A DNA stretch of 64,000 bases from Arcuatula senhousia. Lineage: Eukaryota > Mollusca > Bivalvia > Mytilida > Mytilidae. This document shows, one piece after another, positions 25,798 through 34,704 of the stretch; the stretch's first letter is position 1; the number at the start of each line of letters is the position of its first letter. The stretch is from NCBI GenBank assembly GCA_963971305.1, contig OZ020305.1, positions 48,093,080-48,157,079 of the forward strand, written 5' to 3'. Both the position numbers and the translations under genes were made by a program. The notes beneath the pieces are model-generated. The model did no database searches. It saw only the letters and a program-made list of their open reading frames with translations, and was not told the origin of the DNA.

Positions 25798-26214
25798 CTA
25801 ACCCCCTATCCGTTGGTAAATTGAGAATGCGATGACACTGATCAAAAACAACGTTATAAAAATGGCGGTTACCAGAAAGTTTTTCAAACTATCGTCTGCT
25901 ACCATTGTCTCTATCTGAATAGACATCCTCCGTAGTTTACCAACATCTCCGTTTTCGAGTTTGTGATTTTTTATAAAATCCCGAAATTCATTCATTTCCC
26001 GATCGTCTGTCTTTGGTTTGTTCGATGAATTAATCGTCGGTCTGATTCCAGCAGTCCCTAAATAAACCGATGATTTTCGTCGTCGATCCATGTTAAAGTT
26101 TGCAATGTCATTGGCCATGATGCTAGAACGACGTCGAGATCCATCATATGGCTCTTCTGCGATATCGCTCAAAGCGACACTAGAACGGCGTCTCTGTAGA
26201 ATGTAATTTCTCAT
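25798..26214 (-). CDS. Small C-terminally anchored membrane protein with four R-R-x-S sites (paralog A, 138 aa)
   Basis: I do not recognise the family. The protein starts MRNYILQRRRSSV, and basic-residue serine sites recur at residues 8-12 (RRRSS), 27-31 (RRRSS), 44-49 (RRRKSS) and 95-98 (RRMS). The middle (60-92) is polar and charged. Residues 113-133 (FLVTAIFITLFLISVIAFSIY) form one hydrophobic helix, leaving only QRIGG after it, as in tail-anchored proteins with a cytosolic N-terminus. R-R-x-S is the known consensus of PKA-type kinases; use of these sites is inference. A paralog with the same layout lies 14.4 kb away on the same strand (40648-41061). The frame is open from an ATG with no visible coding intron; a TTTATT (minus-strand AATAAA) at 25720-25725 could serve 3' end formation. 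Confidence 0.75.
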   Translation of the reverse strand: MRNYILQRRRSSVALSDIAEEPYDGSRRRSSIMANDIANFNMDRRRKSSVYLGTAGIRPTINSSNKPKTDDREMNEFRDFIKNHKLENGDVGKLRRMSIQIETMVADDSLKNFLVTAIFITLFLISVIAFSIYQRIGG

Positions 26215-27466
26215 TATATCTTCTTGAAATTAATGGTACACATATAAGAATTCTAATGAAAACATAACACAGTTTTGGTCACTTGGTAAATTTTAAAACG
26301 TGTTTGTCCTTTTGACTGAGTCGCTTGAACTGCCAATTCGGTAGTAACTCCCACGAAAAACTACAAACTTTTACTAATTGCAAAAGTTTTATATCCGTTT
26401 ATAAGGCATGTTTTTGTACATAAACTGTTCCTTTTTCAGGCTTCACATGCACTAATTAGACATTATGTCGACGATATGAACGTTTCCTTGTTTATGATAA
26501 TAAAAATTACAAACCGAGCACCAATATCTGACAAAGTGTCGATCACAATGGTTAAATCATCGTGTATTGGTATAGAAGATGTCTTTATTCGTGAGTGACA
26601 GGAAAACACTAATTGTTCATTAGCCGGTTACGTCTGGTCGCCATTTTTAATGCCTTAAATTCATGACACAGAATCCAATAATATTCTAAGTCAGGATACA
26701 CTGCCTTAATTTCAGAGTTTCAGCAATAAGACAATTGCCTGTGGCGCTAATGGTTCATTTTGCAGCAATTCCTAAAACGATGTGTCGAAAATTTGATAAT
26801 GTTTGGTAATTTATTATAGATTATTACACCATTTTATAAGATTTGTAGATCAGACTTTAATAATCTCCTATCAAATATGGATTAGCCTAATTCCCTAGGG
26901 ATTTAAATGTATTCATTTGCCATGTTGTATCAATAACTAGCTTGTTAATACAATCAGAAACCTTGAATTATTCAGGAACAAATGAAATCAATTTGAGTTG
27001 TCTATATGTATATGTAGTAAATTACTAAATGCAGCAAAAATCAACATGTAATTGCACAATATTACATTGTTTTATACATGAATACATGTATTTTTGAAAA
27101 TATATTATATAACTCTTCAAATCGCTGAACTAAATCTATAAATAAAACGTTCATAACAGACAATTCTGTTGGGCAACGAATACACTTAAAGGTTGGCAGG
27201 CGAACTTTAAAAGCAAACTTTTTCCCTATTTTTGCTTTTTCTACCTTCCCTACTACTTTGCTACTGATTAAAATGTGTGGATTTCAGTTCAATAAGACTT
27301 CACTAAAACTTGACATCTTTTTTTGTTAAGCTCATAGACGTACAAACAGACCGGGTGGGGGTAAGCTCGGGAATAATTTAATAGGACTGCTTTCTGAATT
27401 ATTGTGATTGTTTTGATTTTAGAATATAACATTTTAACGTCGACTGCTTTGGTTTTTTCTTCTTCC
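26215..27466. other. Upstream region of paralog A, no recognised feature
   Basis: No gene or repeat recognised in this AT-rich stretch, which should hold the promoter and 5' untranslated part of the minus-strand gene at 25798-26214. The transcription start cannot be placed from sequence alone. Confidence 0.4.
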
Positions 27467-28537
27467 TTTCACACAGGGGAGAATCGGTATATCGGTAAAA
27501 ATGAGCGTGAACAATTTTCCTATGGCGGTCAAGTATTGTGCGTGATCGCGAACAATTTTGTACCGGATCGTGAACAACGCATATTGGCGTGATATCATAG
27601 AATTTACTAGAAATTAAGAAATTACAAACGTCATTCAAAAAACTAAAAGCGTCTGGCAAAATAACTATGTTTCCTTTACTGAAATACATTTTAACATTTT
27701 GCTTTGGAAATTCCATTTTTCCTAAAAACGTAAAGGCGCTATCCTACCCAACGTTTTTTACATGATAGTTGAATTAAAAGAGCAATTTATTTCAAATAAT
27801 TTTTTAAATATGTTAAAAAAAAACTGAAAAATATTTTGATATTTAACATTGAAAATGTCTCTAAATATAAAATATTCCATTTATTTAACTTAAATGGAAT
27901 ATTAAAGGGAGAAAAAGTGTAAAAACGATTCAGAATTTGCCTTTTATGATCGCGAACAATTTGGTACCTGCAAAATTCGATCGTGAACAGGACAGCGTGA
28001 CCACATTAAATATAATATATATTTTTAATTAAACCTTCGATTTAATGATAATTTTAATATTTAATTCATGATTATAATGAATAACAATTTTTTGTATCAT
28101 AATGAGTATGTTCATGATAAAATCATTGAAAACTGTAAATTTTGTCCAGTAGGAAGGTTTTAAATTATGTAAAAAATAAAAGTGCAACTTAAAGAACCTC
28201 CTTTGTAACTTGTTCAGGCAGGCAACATTTTTTTTCTTCAAAAATCCAAAATGGCTACCATAATGCCTCAATAGCTGTATATAGCTTTCATCTGATTGAT
28301 AAGTGGTTTCTATCCTTTTTTTAAATTGGACATTTTAATGGTGATTTTTTTTCAGTGTACGTATATAGAATGAGAATTGCAGCAATATTTGTTGAAAAAT
28401 TGATGATTTTTTTTCTTTCCAATACAGTGCAATTTTAGTAATTTTAATAATTTTGCTCACCTTAGTAGTAGTACTCGTGGTTCTCGTTTATTATTTCTCG
28501 GGTGGAGCAGGGTGGAGCAGCTTTCTGCGCAGGTCTG

Positions 28538-28640
28538 TGACGTCATATCCACTTCCGGTCCGCCATCTTGCTTCCGGTTCCGCCATCTTGCTTCCGGTTC
28601 CGCCATTTTGCTTCCGGTCGGCCATCTTGCTTCTGGTTCC
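28538..28640. promoter_or_regulatory. Cluster of CRE/ETS/YY1-like sites, left arm
   Basis: TGACGTCA (28538-28545) is a perfect CRE/ATF palindrome, followed by ACTTCCGGT (ETS-type) and then tandem ~22 bp units combining CTTCCGG with CGCCATCTTG, the reverse of AAGATGGCG (YY1-type). It lies about 75 bases inside the left terminus. The mirrored cluster is in the right arm. Site identity is by consensus only; no activity is shown. Confidence 0.5.
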
Positions 28641-29220
28641 GCAACATCCTGTAATAAAAGGGAGGTAATTCCACAAAGTCACCGCACGGTAAAAGGCTTG
28701 TAACTAAGTTAGTCACTGACCGATTCCTTTCGGGTTTGTTGCATTGTCTTTAGTATGACAATGTCTCTTTGATGATTTTCTTTGTGGTCTTCAGTGGTCA
28801 TTAGAGGCTTGACCAGTAGGGTGACCATTTACTATTTCTTAACAAAGGTGGGGTTGTCGTATATCGTTGGAAAGGTAGCAAGGTGTAGTTGCCTTTTTGA
28901 GTTGTTTGAGTCGGTAGTGGTCAGTGGTCAGTCAGGGCTTGACCATTTGGTGACCCCTTTTTCTTCTTGTTGTATACTTAGCGTGTAATATGTCATTGTA
29001 AAGCTTGTGAGGTCTCGTTTTATATTCTTTCTTTCGTGTCAATCTAAGGGAAGTAACTCTTGGTTTCTACTGTGTTTTAAGTCTTGTATACTTGATATCG
29101 TTTTGTAAGGAATTTGCCGGGCTTTGTGGGGTAGTACTGGTTTGATCTTTTTTATAGGGCGTAAGGGATAACAAATCGATTTTAAGTTTCGATACTTTAT
29201 TTTGAACACAGTAATAGGTT

Positions 29221-30235
29221 TCAGTCTTCATCCTCGTCGTCTTCACTCTCCTCGTCAGGCCTGAACTGTTTTATTTTCTCATCCAGCAAGTACTTTCTCT
29301 TCTCAGTAGAGTTTTTCCAAGACTCTTCATACTCATAATCTTCATCGTCCCTCAGTCGTTTTGCTGTTTGTTTGATCTTCTTGTGGAGTGGATCTCGTGC
29401 CATTTCCATTTGCCACATAAAGTTATTGACGTAGCGATTTTTTAGAGCTTCTCTATAGAGCGGGAGCAAATCCAAGTCAGCCTTTGATATTGCCTCTTTT
29501 TCGTGGTGACCTTTTTCCGTGTTTTCATCCACTTTCTTTTCGTGTTCGTCTTTGTAGCTGATCATCACTTGTCCAATAAAGCCACTCCACGGATCGAATT
29601 GTTCTCCGGGGTAAGTTTCTTCGTCTTCAGACAAGTCATCACTCTTTTCTGATTCCGTATCTTCCTCTTCCTCAGTTTCCCATTTCGGGTCCTCCTTCAA
29701 CCATTCCGGTTCCTCCATTTTTCTTTGATGCTTCTGTTCTTTGTGTCTCTGTAGATTGAACAACTTTTGGCTTGTGTATCCGCATACGTCGCAATGGTAC
29801 ATCTTTCCTTCTCGACGGCCGGGTTCTATCTGATGATTTTTGTTCCGTCCGTGTAAATTTAATTATCACTTCTGAATAGTATAACATGTTGTTAACAGAA
29901 CCCTCATTGCCGGTGCGGATTTGATCGGGTCTTGTTAAATTGTAAATTAAATTCTTTCTTTTCCATACATAGGCAAAGAATGCATTCCTCAAATTTGCTA
30001 AGCTCTTCAATGCTTTGAATCTACGTCATTCTTTAAATATTTGCTGGCATTCTATGCACGGCACAATTAAATTTTGTTTCGATTTATAAAACTGATCTTT
30101 TGGCTTCCTCTCGCCGCATTTACTACAAACACGTTCCCCGTTCTCACTTTCAATGTTCTTTTCTATGAGTTTTAGAAGATAATCCATTACATTTACGTGC
30201 GTCTTGTTCTAATACATTTGAGCCACTGACAACAT
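29221..30235 (-). pseudogene. Left-arm copy of the zinc-finger gene, 5' part broken
   Basis: Inverted copy of 31400-32426. The second exon (29221-29802 from its first Met) is intact for 193 residues and differs from the right copy at a few residues. The first exon is disabled: a TAG replaces the Ser codon after MYS-equivalent position (complement of 30209-30211) and a TGA replaces a Trp codon (complement of 30026-30028). An 18-base in-frame deletion lies near 30004. A downstream Met could still give the C2H2 part alone. A minus-strand AATAAA lies at 29196-29201, about 20 bases past the stop. Confidence 0.65.
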
Positions 30236-30299
30236 TGATCATTCATTTTGCCTTTTCAAAATTGTATCGTCCAATCATCTCTCAGCATTTTATCACGTG

Positions 30300-30560
30300 A
30301 CTTACTCTTTGCTCTTCTTTCTCTTTTGATTGCTCAGTTTGCTCTTTTGCAGCTCATCATGCTCTTTTGCAGCTCCTTTTGCTCTTTTGCAGCTCCAATT
30401 GCTCTTTTGCAGCTCATCTTGCTCTTTTTCTTGCTCATCTTGCTCTTTTGCAGCTCTTTTTAGCTCTTTACCTTGCTCATCTTGCTGTTTTGCAGCTCTT
30501 TTTAGCTCTTTACCTTGCTCATCTTGCTCTTTTGCTGCTTTTCTTACTAATTTGATCACC
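30300..30560. repeat. GAGCAAGATGAGC minisatellite, left arm
   Basis: Tandem units of about 18-33 bases (GCTCATCTTGCTCTTTTGCA) fill this stretch; followed at 30570-30640 by (CAG)n blocks. The repeats create long shadow frames on both strands (Lys-Glu-Gln-Asp or Leu-Leu-Phe-Cys-Ser) that I do not take for genes. Confidence 0.8.
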
Positions 30561-30685
30561 CAGCAGCAGCAGCAGCAGCAGCAGCCATTTTACCCTCTTC
30601 CCCCCTTTCACTTACGCAGCAGCAGCAGCAGCCGTTTTAAGACCTTCTCCCCCCTTTTTTCACTTACGCAGCAGTCGTTTTACCC

Positions 30686-30991
30686 GTATCGGAACGAAAA
30701 GAAACCGGTTTGAACTGGTTACAAGATATTGGGTTATCAAGTACAAAATAATCTCAATGAAATAGTTAGTTCCGCATGATTACACACGACTTCATTGCTG
30801 AGATCTGGGGGTGACACGAGTCGCCAACAGATTTAACACAGGGCCTATGGAAAATTAAAAGTATAAAGTGGTCTGGATTCCCTGCTTGACAAAGGTTGTA
30901 CAAGTTAACACAGGAAAGGAAAAACATAACTAGAAGAAAAGGGAAGAAGGTAAGGAATCGGCTGGTGCTGCATAAGTGAAAGGGGAGAGGA
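30686..30991. other. Unique spacer of the palindrome
   Basis: About 306 bases not shared between the arms. No gene or recognised regulatory motif. It lies between the 5' ends of the two divergent zinc-finger genes. Confidence 0.6.
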
Positions 30992-31079
30992 GGGTAAAAC
31001 GACTGCTGCTGCTGCTGCATAAGTGAAAAAAGGGGGGAGAAGGTCTTAAAACGGCTGCTGCTGCTGCTGCGTAAGTGAA

Positions 31080-31330
31080 AGGGGTGAAGAGGGTAAAATG
31101 GCTGCTGCTGCTGCTGGGTGATCAAATTAGTAAGAAAAGCAGCAAAAGAGCAAGATGAGCAAGGTAAATGAGCAAAATGAGCTGCAAAAGAGCAAGATGA
31201 GCAAGAAAAAGAGCAAGATGAGCTGCAAAAGAGCAATTGGAGCTGCAAAAGAGCAAAAGGAGCTGCAAAAGAGCAAGATGAGCTGCAAAAGAGCAAACTG
31301 AGCAATCAAAAGAGCAAGAAGAGCAAAGAG
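31080..31330. repeat. CTG blocks and GAGCAAGATGAGC minisatellite, right arm
   Basis: Mirror of the left-arm minisatellite. The right arm has an extra CTG-containing unit toward the spacer, and copy number differs between the arms. Confidence 0.8.
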
Positions 31331-31399
31331 TAAGTCAGATGATAAAATGCTGAGAGATGATTGGACGATACAATTTTGAAAAGGCAAAATGAATGATCA

Positions 31400-32426
31400 A
31401 TGTTGTCAGTGGCTCAAATGTATTCGAACAAGACGCACGTAAATGTAATGGATTATCTTCTAAAACTCATAGAAAAGAACATTGAAAGTGAGAACGGGGA
31501 ACGTGTTTGTCGTAAATGCGGCGAGAGGAAGCCAAAAGATCAGTTTTATAAATCGAAACAAAATTTAATTGTGCCGTGCATAGAATGCCAGCAAATATTT
31601 AAAGAATGGCGTAGATTCAAAGCATTGAAGCTTGCATACAATAGAAAGAGCTTAGCAAATTTGAGGAATGCATTCTTTGCCTATGTATGGAAAAGAAAGA
31701 AAGACAATTTAACAAGACCTGATCAAATCCGCACCGGCAATGAGGGTTCTGTTAACAACATGTTATACTATTCAGAAGTGATAGATAAATTTACACGGAC
31801 GGAACAAAAATCATCAGATAGAACCCGGCCGTCGAGAAGGAAAGATGTACCATTGCGACGTATGCGGATACACAAGCCAAAAGTTGTTCAATCTACAGAG
31901 ACACAAAGAACAGAAGCATCAAAGAAAAATGGAGGAACCGGAATGGTTGAAGGAGGACCCGGAATGGGAAACTGAGGAAGAGGAAGATACGGAATCAGAA
32001 AAGAGTGATGACTTGTCTGAAGACGAAGAAACTTACCCCGGAGAACAATTCGATCCGTGGAATGGCTTTATTGGACAAGTGATGATCAGCTACAAAGACG
32101 AACACGAAAAGAAAGTGGATGAAAACATGGAAAAAGGTCACCGCGAAAAAGAGGCAATATCAAAGGCTGACTTGGATTTGCTCCCGCTCTATAGAGAAGC
32201 TCTAAAAAATCGCTACGTCAATAACGTTATGTGGCAAATGGAAATGGCACGAGATCCACTCCACAAGAAGATCAAACAAACAGCAAAACGACTGAGGGAC
32301 GATGAAGATTATGAGTATGAAGAGTCTTGGAAATACGCTACTGAGAAGAGAAAGTACTTGCTGGATGAGAAAATAAAACAGTTCAGGCCTGACGAGGAGA
32401 GTGAAGACGACGAGGATGAAGACTGA
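31400..32426 (+). CDS. Element-encoded zinc-ribbon plus C2H2 protein, two-exon model
   Basis: Two overlapping frames: 31400-31975 and 31845-32426. The first holds a CxxC...CxxC zinc ribbon (CRKCGERK ... CIEC, residues 37-64). The second starts with a C2H2 finger (YHCDVCGY ... HKEQKH), then a long acidic stretch and a conserved-looking helical region (DLLPLYREALKNRYVNN, DPLHKKIKQTAKRLRDDED). A GT-AG intron 31685-31817 would join them in phase, giving about 95 plus 202 residues; both splice sites are kept in the left arm, and the arm-specific small indel falls within this intron. The function is unknown; DNA or RNA binding is a guess from the zinc fingers. AATAAA follows the stop at 32446-32451. 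Similar acidic C2H2 proteins occur in invertebrate mobile DNA as far as I recall, but I cannot name a family. Confidence 0.6.
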
Positions 32427-32445
32427 AACCTATTACTGTGTTCAA

Positions 32446-32451
32446 AATAAA
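32446..32451 (+). terminator. Poly(A) signal of the right-arm zinc-finger gene
   Basis: AATAAA starts 20 bases after the TGA stop; the mirror copy is at 29196-29201 on the minus strand. Confidence 0.6.
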
Positions 32452-33004
32452 GTATCGAAACTTAAAATCGATTTGTTATCCCTAACGCCCTATAAAAAGA
32501 TCAAACCAGTACTACCCCACAAAGCCCGGCAAATTCCTTACAAAACGATATCAAGTATACAAGACTTAAAACACAGTAGAAACCAAGAGTTACTTCCCTT
32601 AGATTGACACGAAAGAAAGAATATAAAACGAGACCTCACAAGCTTTACAATGATATATTACACGCTAAGTATACAACAAGAAGAAAAAGGGGTCACCAAA
32701 TTGTCAAGCCCTGACTGACCACTGACCACTACCGACTCAAACAACTCAAAAATGGCAACTACACCTTGCTACCTTTCCAACGATATACGACAACCCCACC
32801 TTTGTTAAGAAATAGTAAATGGTCACCCTACTGGTCAATCCTCTAATGACCACTGAAGACCACAAAGAAAATCATCAAAGAGACATTGTCATACTAAAGA
32901 CAATGCAACAAACCCGAAAGGAATCGGTCAATGAATAACTTAGTTACAAGCCTTTTACCGTGCGGTGACTTTGTGGAATTACCTCCCCTTAATTACCGGA
33001 TGTT

Positions 33005-33128
33005 GCGGAACCGGAAGCAAGATGGCCGACCGGAGGCAAAATGGCGGAAACGGAAGCAAGATGGCGGAACCGGAAGCAAGATTGCGGACCGGAAGCAAGA
33101 TGGTGGACCGGAAGTGGATATGACGTCA
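33005..33128. promoter_or_regulatory. Cluster of CRE/ETS/YY1-like sites, right arm
   Basis: Mirror of the left cluster: tandem CCGGAAGCAAGATGGCGGA units (33008-33100), then CCGGAAGT and TGACGTCA at 33121-33128. Unit sequences differ between the arms by scattered changes while CRE and adjacent ETS-type sites are unchanged. Confidence 0.5.
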
Positions 33129-33359
33129 CAGACCTGCGCAGAAAGCTGCTCCACCCTGCTCCACCCGAGAAATAATAAACGAGAACCACGAGTACTACTA
33201 CTCACCTTGTACTCTAAGGTAGGAGTTTCGCATCGTTCCAGACTACTCAAAAAGGCTACAATTTGCAAATTTTTTAAGGGTACTCATTGTCCAAAGTAAC
33301 GTCTTTATATTCTTATCGTTCATAAATAAAAAAAAACCAATAACATATCTTGACAAACA

Positions 33360-33605
33360 GGCACCAATGGTACATTCGAGTGTCCGAAAGTCCGAAAGAG
33401 TAACGGCAAACCCAGTAAACATGAACAAGAACAGCACGATAAAACACAAAACAAAATCAACCGAACAGAAATCAACAGAGTAAACTCGGGTGCTCCGGAA
33501 GAGAAAGCGGTTCCTGCCTGCTATAGCACACCCGCCGCGCTGTGAATTTCCAATCCAGTGTGTCAAATCAAGGAAGATAAAACAAAACCCTATGACAAAC
33601 CAATC
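33360..33605 (-). pseudogene. Penelope-type 3' end fragment
   Basis: The complement runs from TTTGTCATAGGG (the stop region of the RT) through GGTGTGCTATAGCAGGCAGG and TTCCGGAGCACC to ACCATTGGTGCCTG, matching the 3' part of the element at 48790-49080. 5'-truncated. Confidence 0.7.
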
Positions 33606-33662
33606 TGTGATTTTACATTTTGACATAAATGACATGTTATGATAATTATTTTTTTTTTAAAG

Positions 33663-33775
33663 CAGAGGGACCAATGGGGCATTCGAGTGTCAAAAGTCCG
33701 AAAGGGCAACGACAGAACCGATAAACATAAACAAGAACAGCACAAGGAAACACAAAACACAAAAACTTTGCGTTT
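33663..33775 (-). pseudogene. Second Penelope-type 3' end fragment
   Basis: GACCAATGGGGCATTCGAGT through ACAAGAACAGCACAAGGAAA repeats the terminal ~110 bases of the fragment at 33360-33605, same strand. Adjacent 3' ends suggest tandem or repeated insertion. Confidence 0.65.
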
Positions 33776-34704
33776 CTTTGTCTTCCACTGGCCTTTCCTG
33801 CTGCTGAGACTTTTGTTCTTTCTTTTCATTCCTGAAAAATAAGTTTTATATATACATGTCAATCTGTTCAAACGCTTAAACTCTTCATTATCTAAAACAT
33901 TCGATATTGACTAATAAATTGTTTGCGATCATAGTTCACGATCCAAAACCAGCGGTGCCAAATTGTTCGCGATCCCAAAAATAACAAAAACTACATAAAA
34001 TGTCCAGTTTCTCTCTTGCATTTGAAAGAAAATATATTTTTAGCTCTTGGTAAATGAAATAATGATATTTGAATCTAAAACACCATATTTCATGCATTTT
34101 AATATTAATATGAAGCAGAACACACATGTTTTGTTTACAAAATGTGTTAAATTCTGACCTTTTTATATCAACATACTATCTGCCTTTTCAAAATTTGAGA
34201 AAGCTATTCAATTTTAAGTAAAACGGCTTTCATGTTTCCACTTATTAAGTTAAACCATTTTGCCAGACATAATTTGTTTTTTTAATTTTGCTTTTTTTAA
34301 CGTGCTATAAAAGAAAAAAGACTGACCATCTACGAAAAAAATCCAATATGCGTTGTTCACGATCCGGTACAAAATTGTTCGCGATCACGCACAATACTTG
34401 ACCGCCATAGGAAAATTGTTCACGCTCATTTTTACCGATATACCGATTCTCCCCTGTGTTTCAGATTTGGTTTTTAATGCTGCTGATTAGATATTCCAGT
34501 CCTTTTAATTTTGACTGAACGGTTTTACACAAGTCTACTTTTGACATTAAAGAAAATCAAAACTTCCGGTCGAGAGAAATGGCGGTAGGCTGAAAAAACT
34601 CTGGGAAGAAAATTTGTTTTTTGTGGTGTATCCTTTATATTGTACATACAATTTTCATTTCTCATGTACCTCACAAATACATCTTGTGATCCTTAACCCA
34701 TATC

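Larger units (their letters stand above)
28464..33202. mobile_element. Near-palindromic Polinton/Maverick-like element, 4739 bp
   Basis: The two halves are inverted copies: left arm 28464-30685, right arm 30992-33202, with a ~306 base unique spacer. The ends read AGTAGTAGTACTCG and its complement, and CACCTT flanks both sides (28458-28463, 33203-33208), a 6 bp target duplication. Polintons are known for 6 bp duplications, long inverted repeats and short tandem repeats at the termini. No DNA polymerase B, integrase, protease or capsid gene is present, so this is non-autonomous. Each arm has, from the outside in, a GC-rich promoter-like minisatellite, a zinc-finger gene pointing outward, a GAGCAAGATGAGC-type minisatellite and CAG-repeat blocks. 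The class assignment is inference from the termini and duplication length. Confidence 0.75.
27472..34458. mobile_element. DNA transposon with ~115 bp inverted termini, carrying a nested element
   Basis: The left end (CACAGGGGAGAATCGGTATA onward, to about 27588) is repeated in inverted orientation at 34344-34458 almost without change. TTTCA is found directly outside both ends (27467-27471 and 34459-34463), a probable 5 bp target duplication. A related subterminal motif (ATCGCGAACAATTTGGTACC / GATCGTGAAC) is also inverted, near 27948-27995 and 33925-33975. Without the nested 4.7 kb palindromic element the host element is about 2.24 kb and shows no transposase frame, so it is non-autonomous. Fragments of Penelope-type 3' ends sit in its right half. 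Confidence 0.8.

Noticed and set aside
27399..27716. 105-codon minus-strand frame crossing the left end of the 27472 element
   Set aside because: It spans the transposon border and reads through the terminal repeat, so it is not a gene.
30248..30713. Long Leu/Phe/Cys/Ser-rich and Lys/Glu/Gln-rich frames in both palindrome arms
   Set aside because: They are translations of the GAGCAAGATGAGC minisatellite and CAG blocks, open on both strands, with no start or splice context.
33243..33871. Overlapping minus-strand frames of 93-130 codons
   Set aside because: They translate Penelope-type 3' untranslated fragments and contain no RT motifs.
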